64,000 nt of DNA from Acanthococcus lagerstroemiae (lineage: Eukaryota > Arthropoda > Insecta > Hemiptera > Eriococcidae): NCBI GenBank assembly GCA_031841125.1, contig CM063113.1, positions 19,241,312-19,305,311 of the forward strand, read 5' to 3'. The position numbers and the translations under genes were made by a program. Under the pieces are notes generated by a model, which saw only the letters and a list, made by a program, of their open reading frames with translations, was not told the origin of the DNA and did no database searches. Below are positions 8,758 to 15,899 of this stretch, one piece after another (within the stretch, counting starts at the first letter, position 1; every line of letters begins with the position of its first letter).

Positions 8758-9415
8758 AATAAAGAATAAGACTGAAGTTTTAAACTTTGATAATAGTGTT
8801 CCAACTTGTAGATTGAAGGAAGTGTTTCCTAATATAATGAGATGTTGTATATGTGGTCCTAGTGGGTCTGGAAAAACGAATGTTTTATTGACTATATTAG
8901 TGGATAGACCATTACCTGATAATGTATATTTATGTTCAAATACTTCTAATCAACCAAAGTATGAAAAGTTTCGCCAAATATTGCAAAACGAGAAACTTAA
9001 AAACAAAAAATTTCATACAGTATCACTCGAGGATTTACCAGACCCTAATAAAATAGAAAAAGGATCAGTAGTAATCTTTGATGATATCTACACAGAAAAC
9101 CATGATAAAATAGGTAAATATTATTCATGGAGTCGTCATAATGATATTTCATGCTACTATTTATCCCAAACATATTCAAAAATTCCAAAACAACAGATTA
9201 GAGATAATTTTAATTACTTAATTCTTTTTGAACAAGATCTTACCAATCTGACACATATTTATAACGAATATGCTAGGACCATAACATTTAATCAGTTCAA
9301 ATCAATATGTAATGATTGCTGGCAAAAACCGTATGACTTTGTAGTTATAGATAAAGAATGTGATCAGAAAAATGGTAGGTTCAAATACAAATTTGAGGAA
9401 AATTTTATATTATAA
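8744..9415 (+). CDS. FtsK/HerA-type genome packaging ATPase
   Basis: A 223-residue P-loop ATPase of the A32/FtsK-HerA group, which in Polintons and related viruses is thought to pump DNA into the capsid. Walker A is GPSGSGKT at residues 38-45. Walker B is GSVVIFDD at about 107-114, ending in two acidic residues. A sensor-like LSQTYSKIPKQQIRDN follows. Length is normal for this family. The start overlaps the polymerase end by 14 bases in another frame, and the stop TAA (9413-9415) directly abuts the next ATG. Confidence 0.95.
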   Translation: MKRTKIKNKTEVLNFDNSVPTCRLKEVFPNIMRCCICGPSGSGKTNVLLTILVDRPLPDNVYLCSNTSNQPKYEKFRQILQNEKLKNKKFHTVSLEDLPDPNKIEKGSVVIFDDIYTENHDKIGKYYSWSRHNDISCYYLSQTYSKIPKQQIRDNFNYLILFEQDLTNLTHIYNEYARTITFNQFKSICNDCWQKPYDFVVIDKECDQKNGRFKYKFEENFIL

Positions 9416-9418
9416 ATG
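9407..9418 (+). promoter_or_regulatory. TATTATAAATG start motif of DUF8207-like gene
   Basis: ATATTATAAATG carries the stop codon of the ATPase gene and the start codon of the next gene at once (TAA then ATG). It is a member of the element-wide start motif series. Confidence 0.5.
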
Positions 9419-10261
9419 AGAAAGCTAACAGATTATAATTCAAATGATATTGATTTTGTTGTAAAACAACGTGCACTTCTACAAAAAAATATTGAATGTG
9501 CAAAGTTAGGTCAAGTGAATAGAAAACTAGAAATGGAAGAAAACTATAAACCAATCATTGATACAATAAAAGACCTTAAGCCTGTAATACAACAACCAGT
9601 ATTACCTATGATTGCTGACAAACCAAGAGAAATTACCTATGAACGGTCAGAGGAAACACCAGGATTTGATATGTCTCAAAGTCTTGCATGTAGATATTTG
9701 TCTTACTATACTAATAAAAAAATACCTACTGATTCAACTTTTGGTATTAGATACGAAAATAAAGATTATTATATAGGAAATGCACGACTCATGGAAGTTC
9801 ATCATTATGCTGATAATGATCGTGCTGATATTAAGCTAAGTAATGACACTACCCTTTATCCAGGAACACAAGGACTATGGGAATTACTAACTATGCAAAA
9901 ACCTGAAAATTATACTGATGAAGACCTGAAAAATTATCAAAAAATTATTCTCAGTACAGAATCTTATCGTTCTGAGAATGGACAAATTAAAAGTAGTCGT
10001 GGGTACAAATATTTAAATTTCATCCAACCTATGTTGATTGAGAAGGAACTCATACTTTCACATCGTGGCTCTGGTCTTAAGAAAATTTATACCAATCAGA
10101 CTGATTATAAATACTGGAACGATCCTAAAGAATTAATTGATCGATTTACAATACTGAAAGGTATGTGGGAAGCAGGTAATCATAATCCACAAATATTCAA
10201 TGAAATGACCAACATTCGGGAGGAACTGATAGAAGCCAAAAAAAATTTAAAAACCTTATAA
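9416..10261 (+). CDS. DUF8207-like Polinton protein (281 aa)
   Basis: A 281-residue protein. About residues 105-275 match the pattern I recall for the DUF8207 family of Polintons: FGIRYENKDYYIGNARL, then LYPGTQGLWELLTMQKPENY, then YWNDPKELIDRFTILKGMWEAGN. The N-terminal 90 residues are polar and helical and may form a coiled coil. No signal peptide or membrane segment is seen. Family function is unknown, and the protein is commonly found beside the ATPase or integrase genes of these elements. The start is the ATG fused to the upstream stop. Absence of catalytic motifs suggests a structural or assembly role, which is inference. Confidence 0.85.
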   Translation: MRKLTDYNSNDIDFVVKQRALLQKNIECAKLGQVNRKLEMEENYKPIIDTIKDLKPVIQQPVLPMIADKPREITYERSEETPGFDMSQSLACRYLSYYTNKKIPTDSTFGIRYENKDYYIGNARLMEVHHYADNDRADIKLSNDTTLYPGTQGLWELLTMQKPENYTDEDLKNYQKIILSTESYRSENGQIKSSRGYKYLNFIQPMLIEKELILSHRGSGLKKIYTNQTDYKYWNDPKELIDRFTILKGMWEAGNHNPQIFNEMTNIREELIEAKKNLKTL

Positions 10262-10267
10262 TAAATG
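10256..10267 (+). promoter_or_regulatory. TATAATAAATG start motif of coiled-coil gene
   Basis: TTATAATAAATG overlaps the stop codon of the preceding gene (10259-10261) and includes the start codon at 10265. Confidence 0.45.
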
Positions 10268-11014
10268 TTTACTAGAAAAAATCATCATTATTTGTATGAA
10301 TCAGTTGAAAAAATTCAGAATAACACGGGGAAAATCTTAGAGTCTGTTCTGAAAATTGTCATAAAAGATGTTGGCGAAATTTCAGATATGATAATACAAT
10401 GTATAAAAAATGTCATTAATAATGAAAATTATACTGTTGGTATAATAGAGTATGCTAATGGTGTGAAAGAGTACATAAACAATATAAAGGATAACACAAG
10501 CAGTATTTTACCACAACTGAAAAAGATTACTGAACATGATCAATCAGCTGTAACTGAACTGAAAAATATTACGCGGCAGGTAGTTGGATTGGCTACCACC
10601 TGCGAGAATTCACTTTTCAATATTACCCAATTAGGAGCAATTTTAACAGAATTGAAAAATATATCAAAAACAAATCAAAATATTCAGAAAATATTGGAGG
10701 AAAATGTTCAAGAAATATTGGAGGGAAATTTACCACAAAAAATTGAACATATTCAGAAAATATTGGAGAAAAATTCACAAACAACTGAAAATATTCAAGA
10801 AATATTGGAGGAAAATTTACCACAAACAAATGAAAATGTTCAAGAAATATTGGAGGAAAATTTACCACAAACAACTGAAAATATTCAGAAAATATTGGAG
10901 AAAAATTCACAAAAAACTGGAAATATTCAGAAAATATTGCAGGAAAATTTACCACAAACAAATGAAAATGTTCAAAAAATATTAGAGGAAAAGACAGAAA
11001 TGTTCAAAATGTAG
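10265..11014 (+). CDS. Coiled-coil repeat protein, candidate fibre or tail
   Basis: A 249-residue protein with no family I recognise. Residues 1-135 are helical with Ile/Val/Asn heptads (KNVINNENYTVGIIEYANG). Residues about 138-246 are roughly eight repeats of 14-15 residues of the form NIQ(K/E)ILE(E/K)NLPQT. Ile and Leu are spaced for a coiled coil, with NLPQT or NSQ breaks. No membrane segment is seen. Repeated rod proteins of this kind are typical of trimeric viral fibres or spikes, and the gene sits among virion genes, but no receptor-binding head is visible. It could equally be an internal scaffold. The nucleotide repeats leave other frames open, and these are not genes. Confidence 0.75.
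   Translation: MFTRKNHHYLYESVEKIQNNTGKILESVLKIVIKDVGEISDMIIQCIKNVINNENYTVGIIEYANGVKEYINNIKDNTSSILPQLKKITEHDQSAVTELKNITRQVVGLATTCENSLFNITQLGAILTELKNISKTNQNIQKILEENVQEILEGNLPQKIEHIQKILEKNSQTTENIQEILEENLPQTNENVQEILEENLPQTTENIQKILEKNSQKTGNIQKILQENLPQTNENVQKILEEKTEMFKM
10677..11000 (+). repeat. 42-45-bp coding tandem repeat
   Basis: About eight copies of a unit of the type aatattcaagaaatattgg plus aggaaaatttaccacaaac, encoding the 14-15-residue coiled-coil repeats. Neighbouring copies differ at a few positions, so copy number could change by slippage or recombination. Confidence 0.85.
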
Positions 11015-11056
11015 GTTATCATGAAGGTCAATAGAAAATGTCAAGTAATATAAAAA

Positions 11057-11872
11057 ATGCAGTCATTAGTTGAACTTGAAGCCAAAGAACTTCATAAACC
11101 TGTGATAAAAAAATTTCAGAAAAGAAAAATTATCACAAATGAAATCAATGAAATCTGGGCAGGTGATTTATTAATTATGTCCCAGTATTCAAAAGAAAAT
11201 AGGGGTTATAAGTATATGTTAGTAGTTATTGACACCTTCTCAAAAGTACTCAGGATAAAACCCCTCAAGGAAAAAACAGGGAAAGAGGTTTCTCAAGCTT
11301 TTGAGAAAATTATTGAAGAAAGCGAATATGGTCCACCTAAAAAATTACATGTCGACAAAGGTACAGAATTTGTAAATTCAGTTTTTAAAAAATTAATGGG
11401 AAAATATAATATTCATATGTATCACACAGAGAATGAGGAAAAATCAGCAATTGGTGAGAGAGTAAACAGAACCATTAATGGGATGTTGAGAATAATTTTT
11501 GAGATTCATAAGAATCATAAATGGGTTCCATTTATACCAGAGATATTGCACGAATATAATAATGTGAGGGTACATAGAACAATAGGAATGCGTCCTTGTG
11601 ATGTGAATAAAACAAATGAACAAGAAATTTTTCATAGAATGTATTCTTCAAGTTTCTCCACGCGACCAAAATTCAAGGAAGGAGATCGTGTGAGAATACC
11701 CAAAAAGAAAGAAACTTTTGAGAACAAGTATAAGAACAACTGGACAAGAGAAATATTTGTAGTTGACAAAGTATTCCACACAAACCCTCCCGTCTATTCT
11801 ATTAAAGATTTGAAGGGTGAAGAAATTTTAGGTAAATTTTATCGCCAGGAACTTCAAAAAACAGTTTTCTAA
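11057..11872 (+). CDS. INT: Retrovirus-type integrase (Polinton INT)
   Basis: A 271-residue DDE recombinase of the rve family that would insert the linear element and create the 6-bp duplication. The catalytic triad is D37 (IWAGDLL), D100 (HVDKGTEF) and E134 (AIGERVNRT), with 33 residues between the last two. NVRVHRTIGMRPCDV follows, as usual in this family. A C-terminal SH3/chromo-like part (FKEGDRVRIPK, then YSIKDLKGEEILGKFY) matches Polinton integrases. The gene is intact and normal in length. It is preceded by ATATAAAAAATG. The 42 bases before it hold no gene. Confidence 0.96.
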   Translation: MQSLVELEAKELHKPVIKKFQKRKIITNEINEIWAGDLLIMSQYSKENRGYKYMLVVIDTFSKVLRIKPLKEKTGKEVSQAFEKIIEESEYGPPKKLHVDKGTEFVNSVFKKLMGKYNIHMYHTENEEKSAIGERVNRTINGMLRIIFEIHKNHKWVPFIPEILHEYNNVRVHRTIGMRPCDVNKTNEQEIFHRMYSSSFSTRPKFKEGDRVRIPKKKETFENKYKNNWTREIFVVDKVFHTNPPVYSIKDLKGEEILGKFYRQELQKTVF

Positions 11873-11882
11873 AATTTTCTAC

Positions 11883-11892
11883 TATAAATATG
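11883..11892 (+). promoter_or_regulatory. TATAAATATG start motif of PLA2 gene
   Basis: CTATAAATATG directly precedes and includes the start at 11890. The following 21 coding bases are repeated at an internal start 384 bases downstream. Confidence 0.5.
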
Positions 11893-13167
11893 AGTAAAAA
11901 CTGTGGATTATCTAAAAGAGGTGGTGATATTGTGGATACAATTGGTAAATATGTACCATTTCCACTTCACTGGCCCGGATATAAAGCTCTTGGTCCTGGT
12001 TCGAATACAGACCTCGATATTCAAAAAGGTGTAAAACTGAAAAATAAATTAGATGAAATAGCTATGGATCATGATGTAGATTATGCAAATACAGATGATC
12101 CTAATGAACGTGATTATGCTGATAACAGATTCACATGGCGAGCCTGGGAGCGTGTCAAAGATCCTAATGCTAAATTAGATGAAAAAATTCCAGCATATGT
12201 AGCAGTAAATTTAATGAAATTAAAACAGAAGTTAGGTTTAGGAATTTATAAAAAATTTTATAATATAAATAATATGAGTAAAAACTGTGGATTAGGACAA
12301 CATTTGCGATTACCTAATGAAATATTACCTAAAAAAGGTGAAGGATTTTATATTGATCGAAAAACCATAACCAATAATAATCAGAAAACAGAAGGCAAAG
12401 GATTTTATATTGATCGAAAAACAACCACTAATGATCTCCCAGAAATAATGAATTATTTGAATAATTTATATGTTAACAAACAGAAAAAAAAAGGTAAAGG
12501 ATTTTATATTTATCGGGAAACAGCTATCAATGGTCGAAACAAAAAAGGGGAGGGTATCAAAGTAAGTAGATACATTAAATATCCTATCAATCCAGATAAG
12601 GAACAACTTGACAAAATTAATATTGGTGTTGAAAAAGGGGTACCTGTTGTACTAAATTTAGGATACGAAAATTTAATCAGAACTAAAAATAGCACACAGA
12701 ACGAAACATATTTACCTCTAACAAAAGCACAAGTGAATCAAATTGAGACAGCAAAAACCAAGGGAAAAGGTTTAAAGCTAAAACTGAACAAAACACAACT
12801 GAAGCAGGTTAAAAATGGTGGATTCTTCCCACCAGCTATCCTAGCAGGATTGGCTGCTATTGCAGCAGCTAAACCTGCTGTAGAAGTAGGTACTAAAATA
12901 GTAGAAACTGTAGGTAATTTAATATCAACCGCCAAGCAAGCAATTGATAATAAGAAAGCCAATGACGAGTTAGTAGAAGAGAGAAAACGTCGTAATGAAA
13001 AGTTGGAGTACAAGTCTGGTGAAGGCATAGGACAATATCTACAAATACCTAACGAAGTTCTAAAGAAAAAGAGCGTTAAAAAAATAAAAAATGGCGTTAA
13101 AAAAATAAAAAATGGCGTTAAAAAAAATGCGATGGCGTTAATGGTAGTATTCAAAAAGACTGTTTAG
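11890..13167 (+). CDS. PLA2-domain and membrane-active minor virion protein
   Basis: A 425-residue protein in two parts. Residues 1-100 look like the phospholipase A2 domain of parvovirus VP1: a calcium-loop-like GYKALGPG (30-37), the His-Asp pair H61/D62 within LDEIAMDHDVDY, and a following ADNRF. In parvoviruses this enzyme breaches the endosomal membrane. A second Met at residue 129 (nucleotide 12274) repeats the first seven residues MSKNCGL and has its own TATAAATAATATG. A shorter product lacking PLA2 is therefore likely. The remainder has repeated GEGFYIDRKT-type units, then a hydrophobic Ala/Gly segment (GGFFPPAILAGLAAIAAA) like adenovirus pVI/pX membrane-active regions, and a lysine-rich tail. 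Six xxG(E/K)G sites may be protease targets. The C-terminal end falls in a repeat where the downstream coding frame shifts, so its exact end is uncertain. Confidence 0.85.
   Translation: MSKNCGLSKRGGDIVDTIGKYVPFPLHWPGYKALGPGSNTDLDIQKGVKLKNKLDEIAMDHDVDYANTDDPNERDYADNRFTWRAWERVKDPNAKLDEKIPAYVAVNLMKLKQKLGLGIYKKFYNINNMSKNCGLGQHLRLPNEILPKKGEGFYIDRKTITNNNQKTEGKGFYIDRKTTTNDLPEIMNYLNNLYVNKQKKKGKGFYIYRETAINGRNKKGEGIKVSRYIKYPINPDKEQLDKINIGVEKGVPVVLNLGYENLIRTKNSTQNETYLPLTKAQVNQIETAKTKGKGLKLKLNKTQLKQVKNGGFFPPAILAGLAAIAAAKPAVEVGTKIVETVGNLISTAKQAIDNKKANDELVEERKRRNEKLEYKSGEGIGQYLQIPNEVLKKKSVKKIKNGVKKIKNGVKKNAMALMVVFKKTV
12264..12276 (+). promoter_or_regulatory. Internal start motif within the PLA2 gene
   Basis: TATAAATAATATG within the open frame, just before Met129. 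The codons over this AT-rich motif read as an odd linker (KKFYNINN), as if promoter DNA were being read through. It suggests an independently expressed PLA2-less protein. Confidence 0.5.
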
Positions 13168-13267
13168 GTGTTGAGAAAAATAAAAGAGGCGTTAAAAAAA
13201 TAAAAAATGGCGTTAAAAAAATAAAAAATGGCGTTAAAAAAATAAAAAATGGCGTTAAAAAAAGAAA
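13073..13267 (+). repeat. 21-bp GGCGTTAAAA tandem repeat in two blocks
   Basis: Units of about 21 bp beginning GGCGTTAAAA and ending TAAAAAAT. There are two to three copies at 13073-13120 and three to four at 13186-13267, separated by unrelated sequence. The first block encodes NGVKKIK in the PLA2-gene frame. The second block encodes the same words in a different frame after the stop at 13167. The homopolymer-rich units are prone to slippage. Confidence 0.8.
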
Positions 13268-13280
13268 AATTGGGGGTGAC

Positions 13281-13702
13281 ATGATCACTCAACAAGTAAT
13301 TAAAAAAATCTTAGATAATGAAAAAAAAAAAAAATAACCATCAAGAATGACGCATTAACTAATTTTGAAATAGAAGCATATGCTGAAAAATTGCAAATAC
13401 CTCATTTCAGAGGAGTTTTTATGCTTGATGAGCTACCACCAAAAATCAAAAAATATGAATGTGGAATTGTAAATTTAGACACTTCAGACCACTCTGGAAC
13501 TCATTGGACTGCTTACTGTAAGAATGATTCACAAGTTGATTTTTATGAACCGTTTGGTAACATTCCACCACCAGAATTAGTGAAATATTTTGGACAGTCT
13601 AGAATTACTTATAATTATACGCAGGATCAAAAACTTGATGAAACAAATTGTGGTAGACGGTGCATAGAATATTTATTAAAAATTAAAAAAAAAATACTAT
13701 AA
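13281..13702 (+). CDS. PRO: Adenain-like cysteine protease, N-terminal frame break
   Basis: A maturation protease of the adenovirus/Polinton type. The uninterrupted part (from 13322) shows LTNFEIEAYAEKLQ and FRGVFMLDELP before the core. The catalytic His is in GTHWTAY, the acidic residue in DFYEPFG, and Cys in NCGRRCIEYL, with a Gln upstream of it. Glu replaces the more usual Asp. In the core frame no ATG lies upstream of 13421, which is inside the conserved region. A likely start ATG at 13281 is in another frame, separated by an A14 run (13321-13334). So there is a one-base slip (sequencing error, real inactivation or programmed slippage) or an unusual start. The stop TAA abuts the penton ATG. 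Confidence 0.85.
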
Positions 13703-13705
13703 ATG
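13697..13705 (+). promoter_or_regulatory. CTATAAATG start motif of penton gene
   Basis: CTATAAATG contains the protease stop codon and the penton start codon back to back. Confidence 0.5.
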
Positions 13706-14419
13706 AAATATATAAATGGTTCTTACAGTATGCTTATGAGCGGTACAGATTCTGTTCTTTATCATGATTTTAGTGGAGTTGATGACATTATTAGACTCAA
13801 CCCTAATAAAGAATGGGAAATTGGGTTAGAATCTTTCCACACATCTTATCGTTTTTTCAATATAACTGTAACTAAAAACAATTCACTTACTTTTTATAAG
13901 GAGGTGAACGAATTACCTACAACTATAGTACTTGATCCTGGTATTTATGAAGTAGCTGATATTATTAAATGTATACATGAAAGTAAACATGCTAGGGCTG
14001 CTAATATAACCTTGAAAATAAATAAATACGCTCATACCATAATAATGGGGAGTCCATCACATATAATAGATTTAAGAGATGTGACTTCTGTTGGTAATAT
14101 ATTGGGTTTTACTAAGCAAATTATACCAGCTGGAAAAGAAGTTGAATCTGATAGCCACGTTAAAATTTTTCCTATTGAAAGCATTAAGGGGATATGTAAT
14201 GAATGTAATAACGGTAATGAAAAAATACTTTTTTATTTTCCTATATCATCACTACCCGGAGAAAAAATAATCTATACACCAAATGAAACTCAATATTATA
14301 GAGTGAGAAATAAAGAAATAAGCGAGATTGTATTAAACCTTTATGATCAGAATGGCAATCCACTTGAAAATAATGGTGAAACATATTGGGCATTTTTAAT
14401 CATACGTGAAGTACGATAA
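13703..14419 (+). CDS. Penton-like minor capsid protein
   Basis: A 238-residue protein with the pattern I know from Polinton minor capsid (penton) proteins, a single jelly-roll expected to fill the fivefold vertices. An N-terminal strand-rich half (WEIGLESFHTSYRFFNI) is followed by a middle with DVTSVGNILGF. The C-terminal stretch EISEIVLNLYDQNGNPLE then ETYWAFLIIREVR is the typical ending, where a strand pairs with the jelly-roll. It lies between protease and major capsid protein, the usual neighbourhood. It has no membrane segment. Two A tracts follow its stop. Confidence 0.88.
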   Translation: MKYINGSYSMLMSGTDSVLYHDFSGVDDIIRLNPNKEWEIGLESFHTSYRFFNITVTKNNSLTFYKEVNELPTTIVLDPGIYEVADIIKCIHESKHARAANITLKINKYAHTIIMGSPSHIIDLRDVTSVGNILGFTKQIIPAGKEVESDSHVKIFPIESIKGICNECNNGNEKILFYFPISSLPGEKIIYTPNETQYYRVRNKEISEIVLNLYDQNGNPLENNGETYWAFLIIREVR

Positions 14420-14445
14420 TTAAAAAAAAAAAAAAAAAAAAAATT

Positions 14446-14502
14446 GAAAATTGATAACCTAGTTTAAAAAAAAAAAAAAAAAAAAAATACTACCTATAAA
14501 TG
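14446..14502 (+). promoter_or_regulatory. Promoter-like block of major capsid gene
   Basis: The 20-base word GAAAATTGATAACCTAGTTT, an A tract of over 20 bases, and CTATAAATG with the start at 14500. The word and A tract repeat the block in front of the TIR genes. A separate A20 tract precedes it at 14422-14443. Confidence 0.6.
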
Positions 14503-15681
14503 AATGGTTACGAAAGTTTTGAATTAATAGAATTCTCCACTGCTAATAATATTGATATAAATAAAAAAGATGAGGAAATTATAATTGAAATAAATACTCC
14601 TAATATTTGTACTTTACCTTGGAAAAGCGAGGTAGTTATAGCTGGTCGTCTGATAGTACGTGATAAAGACAAAAAAATTGCGAGTTTCGATCGTAGTACA
14701 GTACAAGTAATTAATAATGGGTTTCTCCATATTTTTAGGCAAATTATTTATAGAATTTCTGATGTTCAGGTAGATATATTGGAGTATCCAGGTGTAGCCA
14801 GCACCATTAATGGTCTCGTTTCACTGTCCAAAACCACCAAGTATTCTAATGCAGGATGGAATCTAAATAATGATTACATGAATGTTGATGCGAATGGTTA
14901 CTTCAAAGTTGCATTACCTTTCGATATGTTTCTAGGTTTTGGAACTTATAAAGAAATTCTCTTTAATGTTAGTCAATCCTTGATACTAGCAAGAGAACAA
15001 CATGGTGTTACAAATATGCTACAAGTTGACCCAAATTTAAAAGATTATACTGTGGAATTGAATCTGAAGTATATAACTTGGAGAATGCCAGTGGTGAAGC
15101 TTTCATTACAACTTGAAAAAGAAGTTTTACCATTGTTAAATAAAGACATACCAATTCGTATGAATTTTGAGCATTGGCAATGTTTAAAGAAACCTGCTGG
15201 TAGTGTATCAGGAAAAGAATTTAGGTGGTCAATTCCTACAGATATTACATCACAATATGCTTTTGTAGTTTTCCAAAATAAAAGGAACAATGATCTCTTT
15301 GCTGATAAAAGTAAATTTGATCATTGTAATCCTTATGATGTACGTTTCAATGTCAATGGTTATGAATATCCTCGTCAGCAAATGCGATTAAATTTTAATG
15401 AAAAGGATTCAGGAGCTTTATATACATATTTTAAAAATTACAATGGAAAAGACGATGTTTTAATTGATCTTGTGCAATTTGAAAAAGAATATACTATCTT
15501 TTGCTTTGATCTTACAGGACAACCTGACGCTCTACAAACAGATGTAGCCAATGTACAAATTATATTCTCATGGCGTGATGATTTTCCTAATACAGCTGAA
15601 ATATTTGTTCTTTTGAAACAACCTGTTTGTTATGAATACAAACCTATATCTAGAGCGGTTAGACCTGCTCCTAAAAACTAA
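14500..15681 (+). CDS. MCP: Double-jelly-roll major capsid protein (hexon-like)
   Basis: A 393-residue capsid protein, expected to trimerise into the pseudo-hexameric shell. Recognisable stretches are VQVINNGFLHIFRQIIYRI, VALPFDMFLGF, a WRMPVVKL region between the two jelly-rolls, KFDHCNPYDVRFNVNGYEYP, and a C-terminal FSWRDDFPNTAEIFVLL. These fit the capsid proteins of Polintons and adintoviruses. The length seems short for Polintons but all expected blocks are present. The gene is intact. It is followed at once by an A tract of about 26 bases and a small gene. It is last of the large virion genes before the right TIR. Confidence 0.92.
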   Translation: MNGYESFELIEFSTANNIDINKKDEEIIIEINTPNICTLPWKSEVVIAGRLIVRDKDKKIASFDRSTVQVINNGFLHIFRQIIYRISDVQVDILEYPGVASTINGLVSLSKTTKYSNAGWNLNNDYMNVDANGYFKVALPFDMFLGFGTYKEILFNVSQSLILAREQHGVTNMLQVDPNLKDYTVELNLKYITWRMPVVKLSLQLEKEVLPLLNKDIPIRMNFEHWQCLKKPAGSVSGKEFRWSIPTDITSQYAFVVFQNKRNNDLFADKSKFDHCNPYDVRFNVNGYEYPRQQMRLNFNEKDSGALYTYFKNYNGKDDVLIDLVQFEKEYTIFCFDLTGQPDALQTDVANVQIIFSWRDDFPNTAEIFVLLKQPVCYEYKPISRAVRPAPKN

Positions 15682-15710
15682 AAAAAAAAAAAAAAAAAAA
15701 AAAAATATTC

Positions 15711-15725
15711 TTATAAATAGGTATG
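15711..15725 (+). promoter_or_regulatory. TATAAATAG motif before the 46-aa gene
   Basis: An A26 tract (15680-15705) followed by TTATAAATAG and an ATG two bases later. The arrangement is the same as in front of the major capsid gene and supports the small ORF as a real gene. Confidence 0.45.
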
Positions 15726-15863
15726 CAATCAGAAAACAATTCAGAGAACAATTCAGAAAATAAATTCAACTGGATGTGTATTATAATTTTCTGTTGGAAT
15801 ATTATCGAACAGGTGTTTAAAAAAATGAGAAAAAAGAAAAAGAAAAAAAAGACAGTCAAATAA
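15723..15863 (+). CDS. 46-aa hydrophobic/polybasic peptide
   Basis: A small ORF between the capsid gene and the right TIR, ending one base before the TIR edge. The first 15 residues are polar with a repeated SENN word. Residues 16-32 form a Trp/Cys/Ile-rich hydrophobic stretch (NWMCIIIFCWNII) that could sit in a membrane. Residues 33-46 are almost all Lys/Arg. It looks like a tiny membrane-anchored or membrane-active basic peptide, perhaps condensing DNA or disturbing membranes as small adenoviral core peptides do. No homologue is recognised. The start context (A tract plus TATAAATAG) supports expression. Confidence 0.55.
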   Translation: MQSENNSENNSENKFNWMCIIIFCWNIIEQVFKKMRKKKKKKKTVK

Positions 15864-15899
15864 GTATTATTTTTATATGAAAAATCATATAAAAATACA

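Noticed and set aside
10623..10985. Open frames on both strands over the coiled-coil repeats
   Set aside because: They are shadows of the 42-45-bp repeat in the 249-aa gene.
12738..13154. 138-aa minus-strand open frame opposite the PLA2 gene
   Set aside because: It is antisense to a gene with clear domains and has no family match or start motif.
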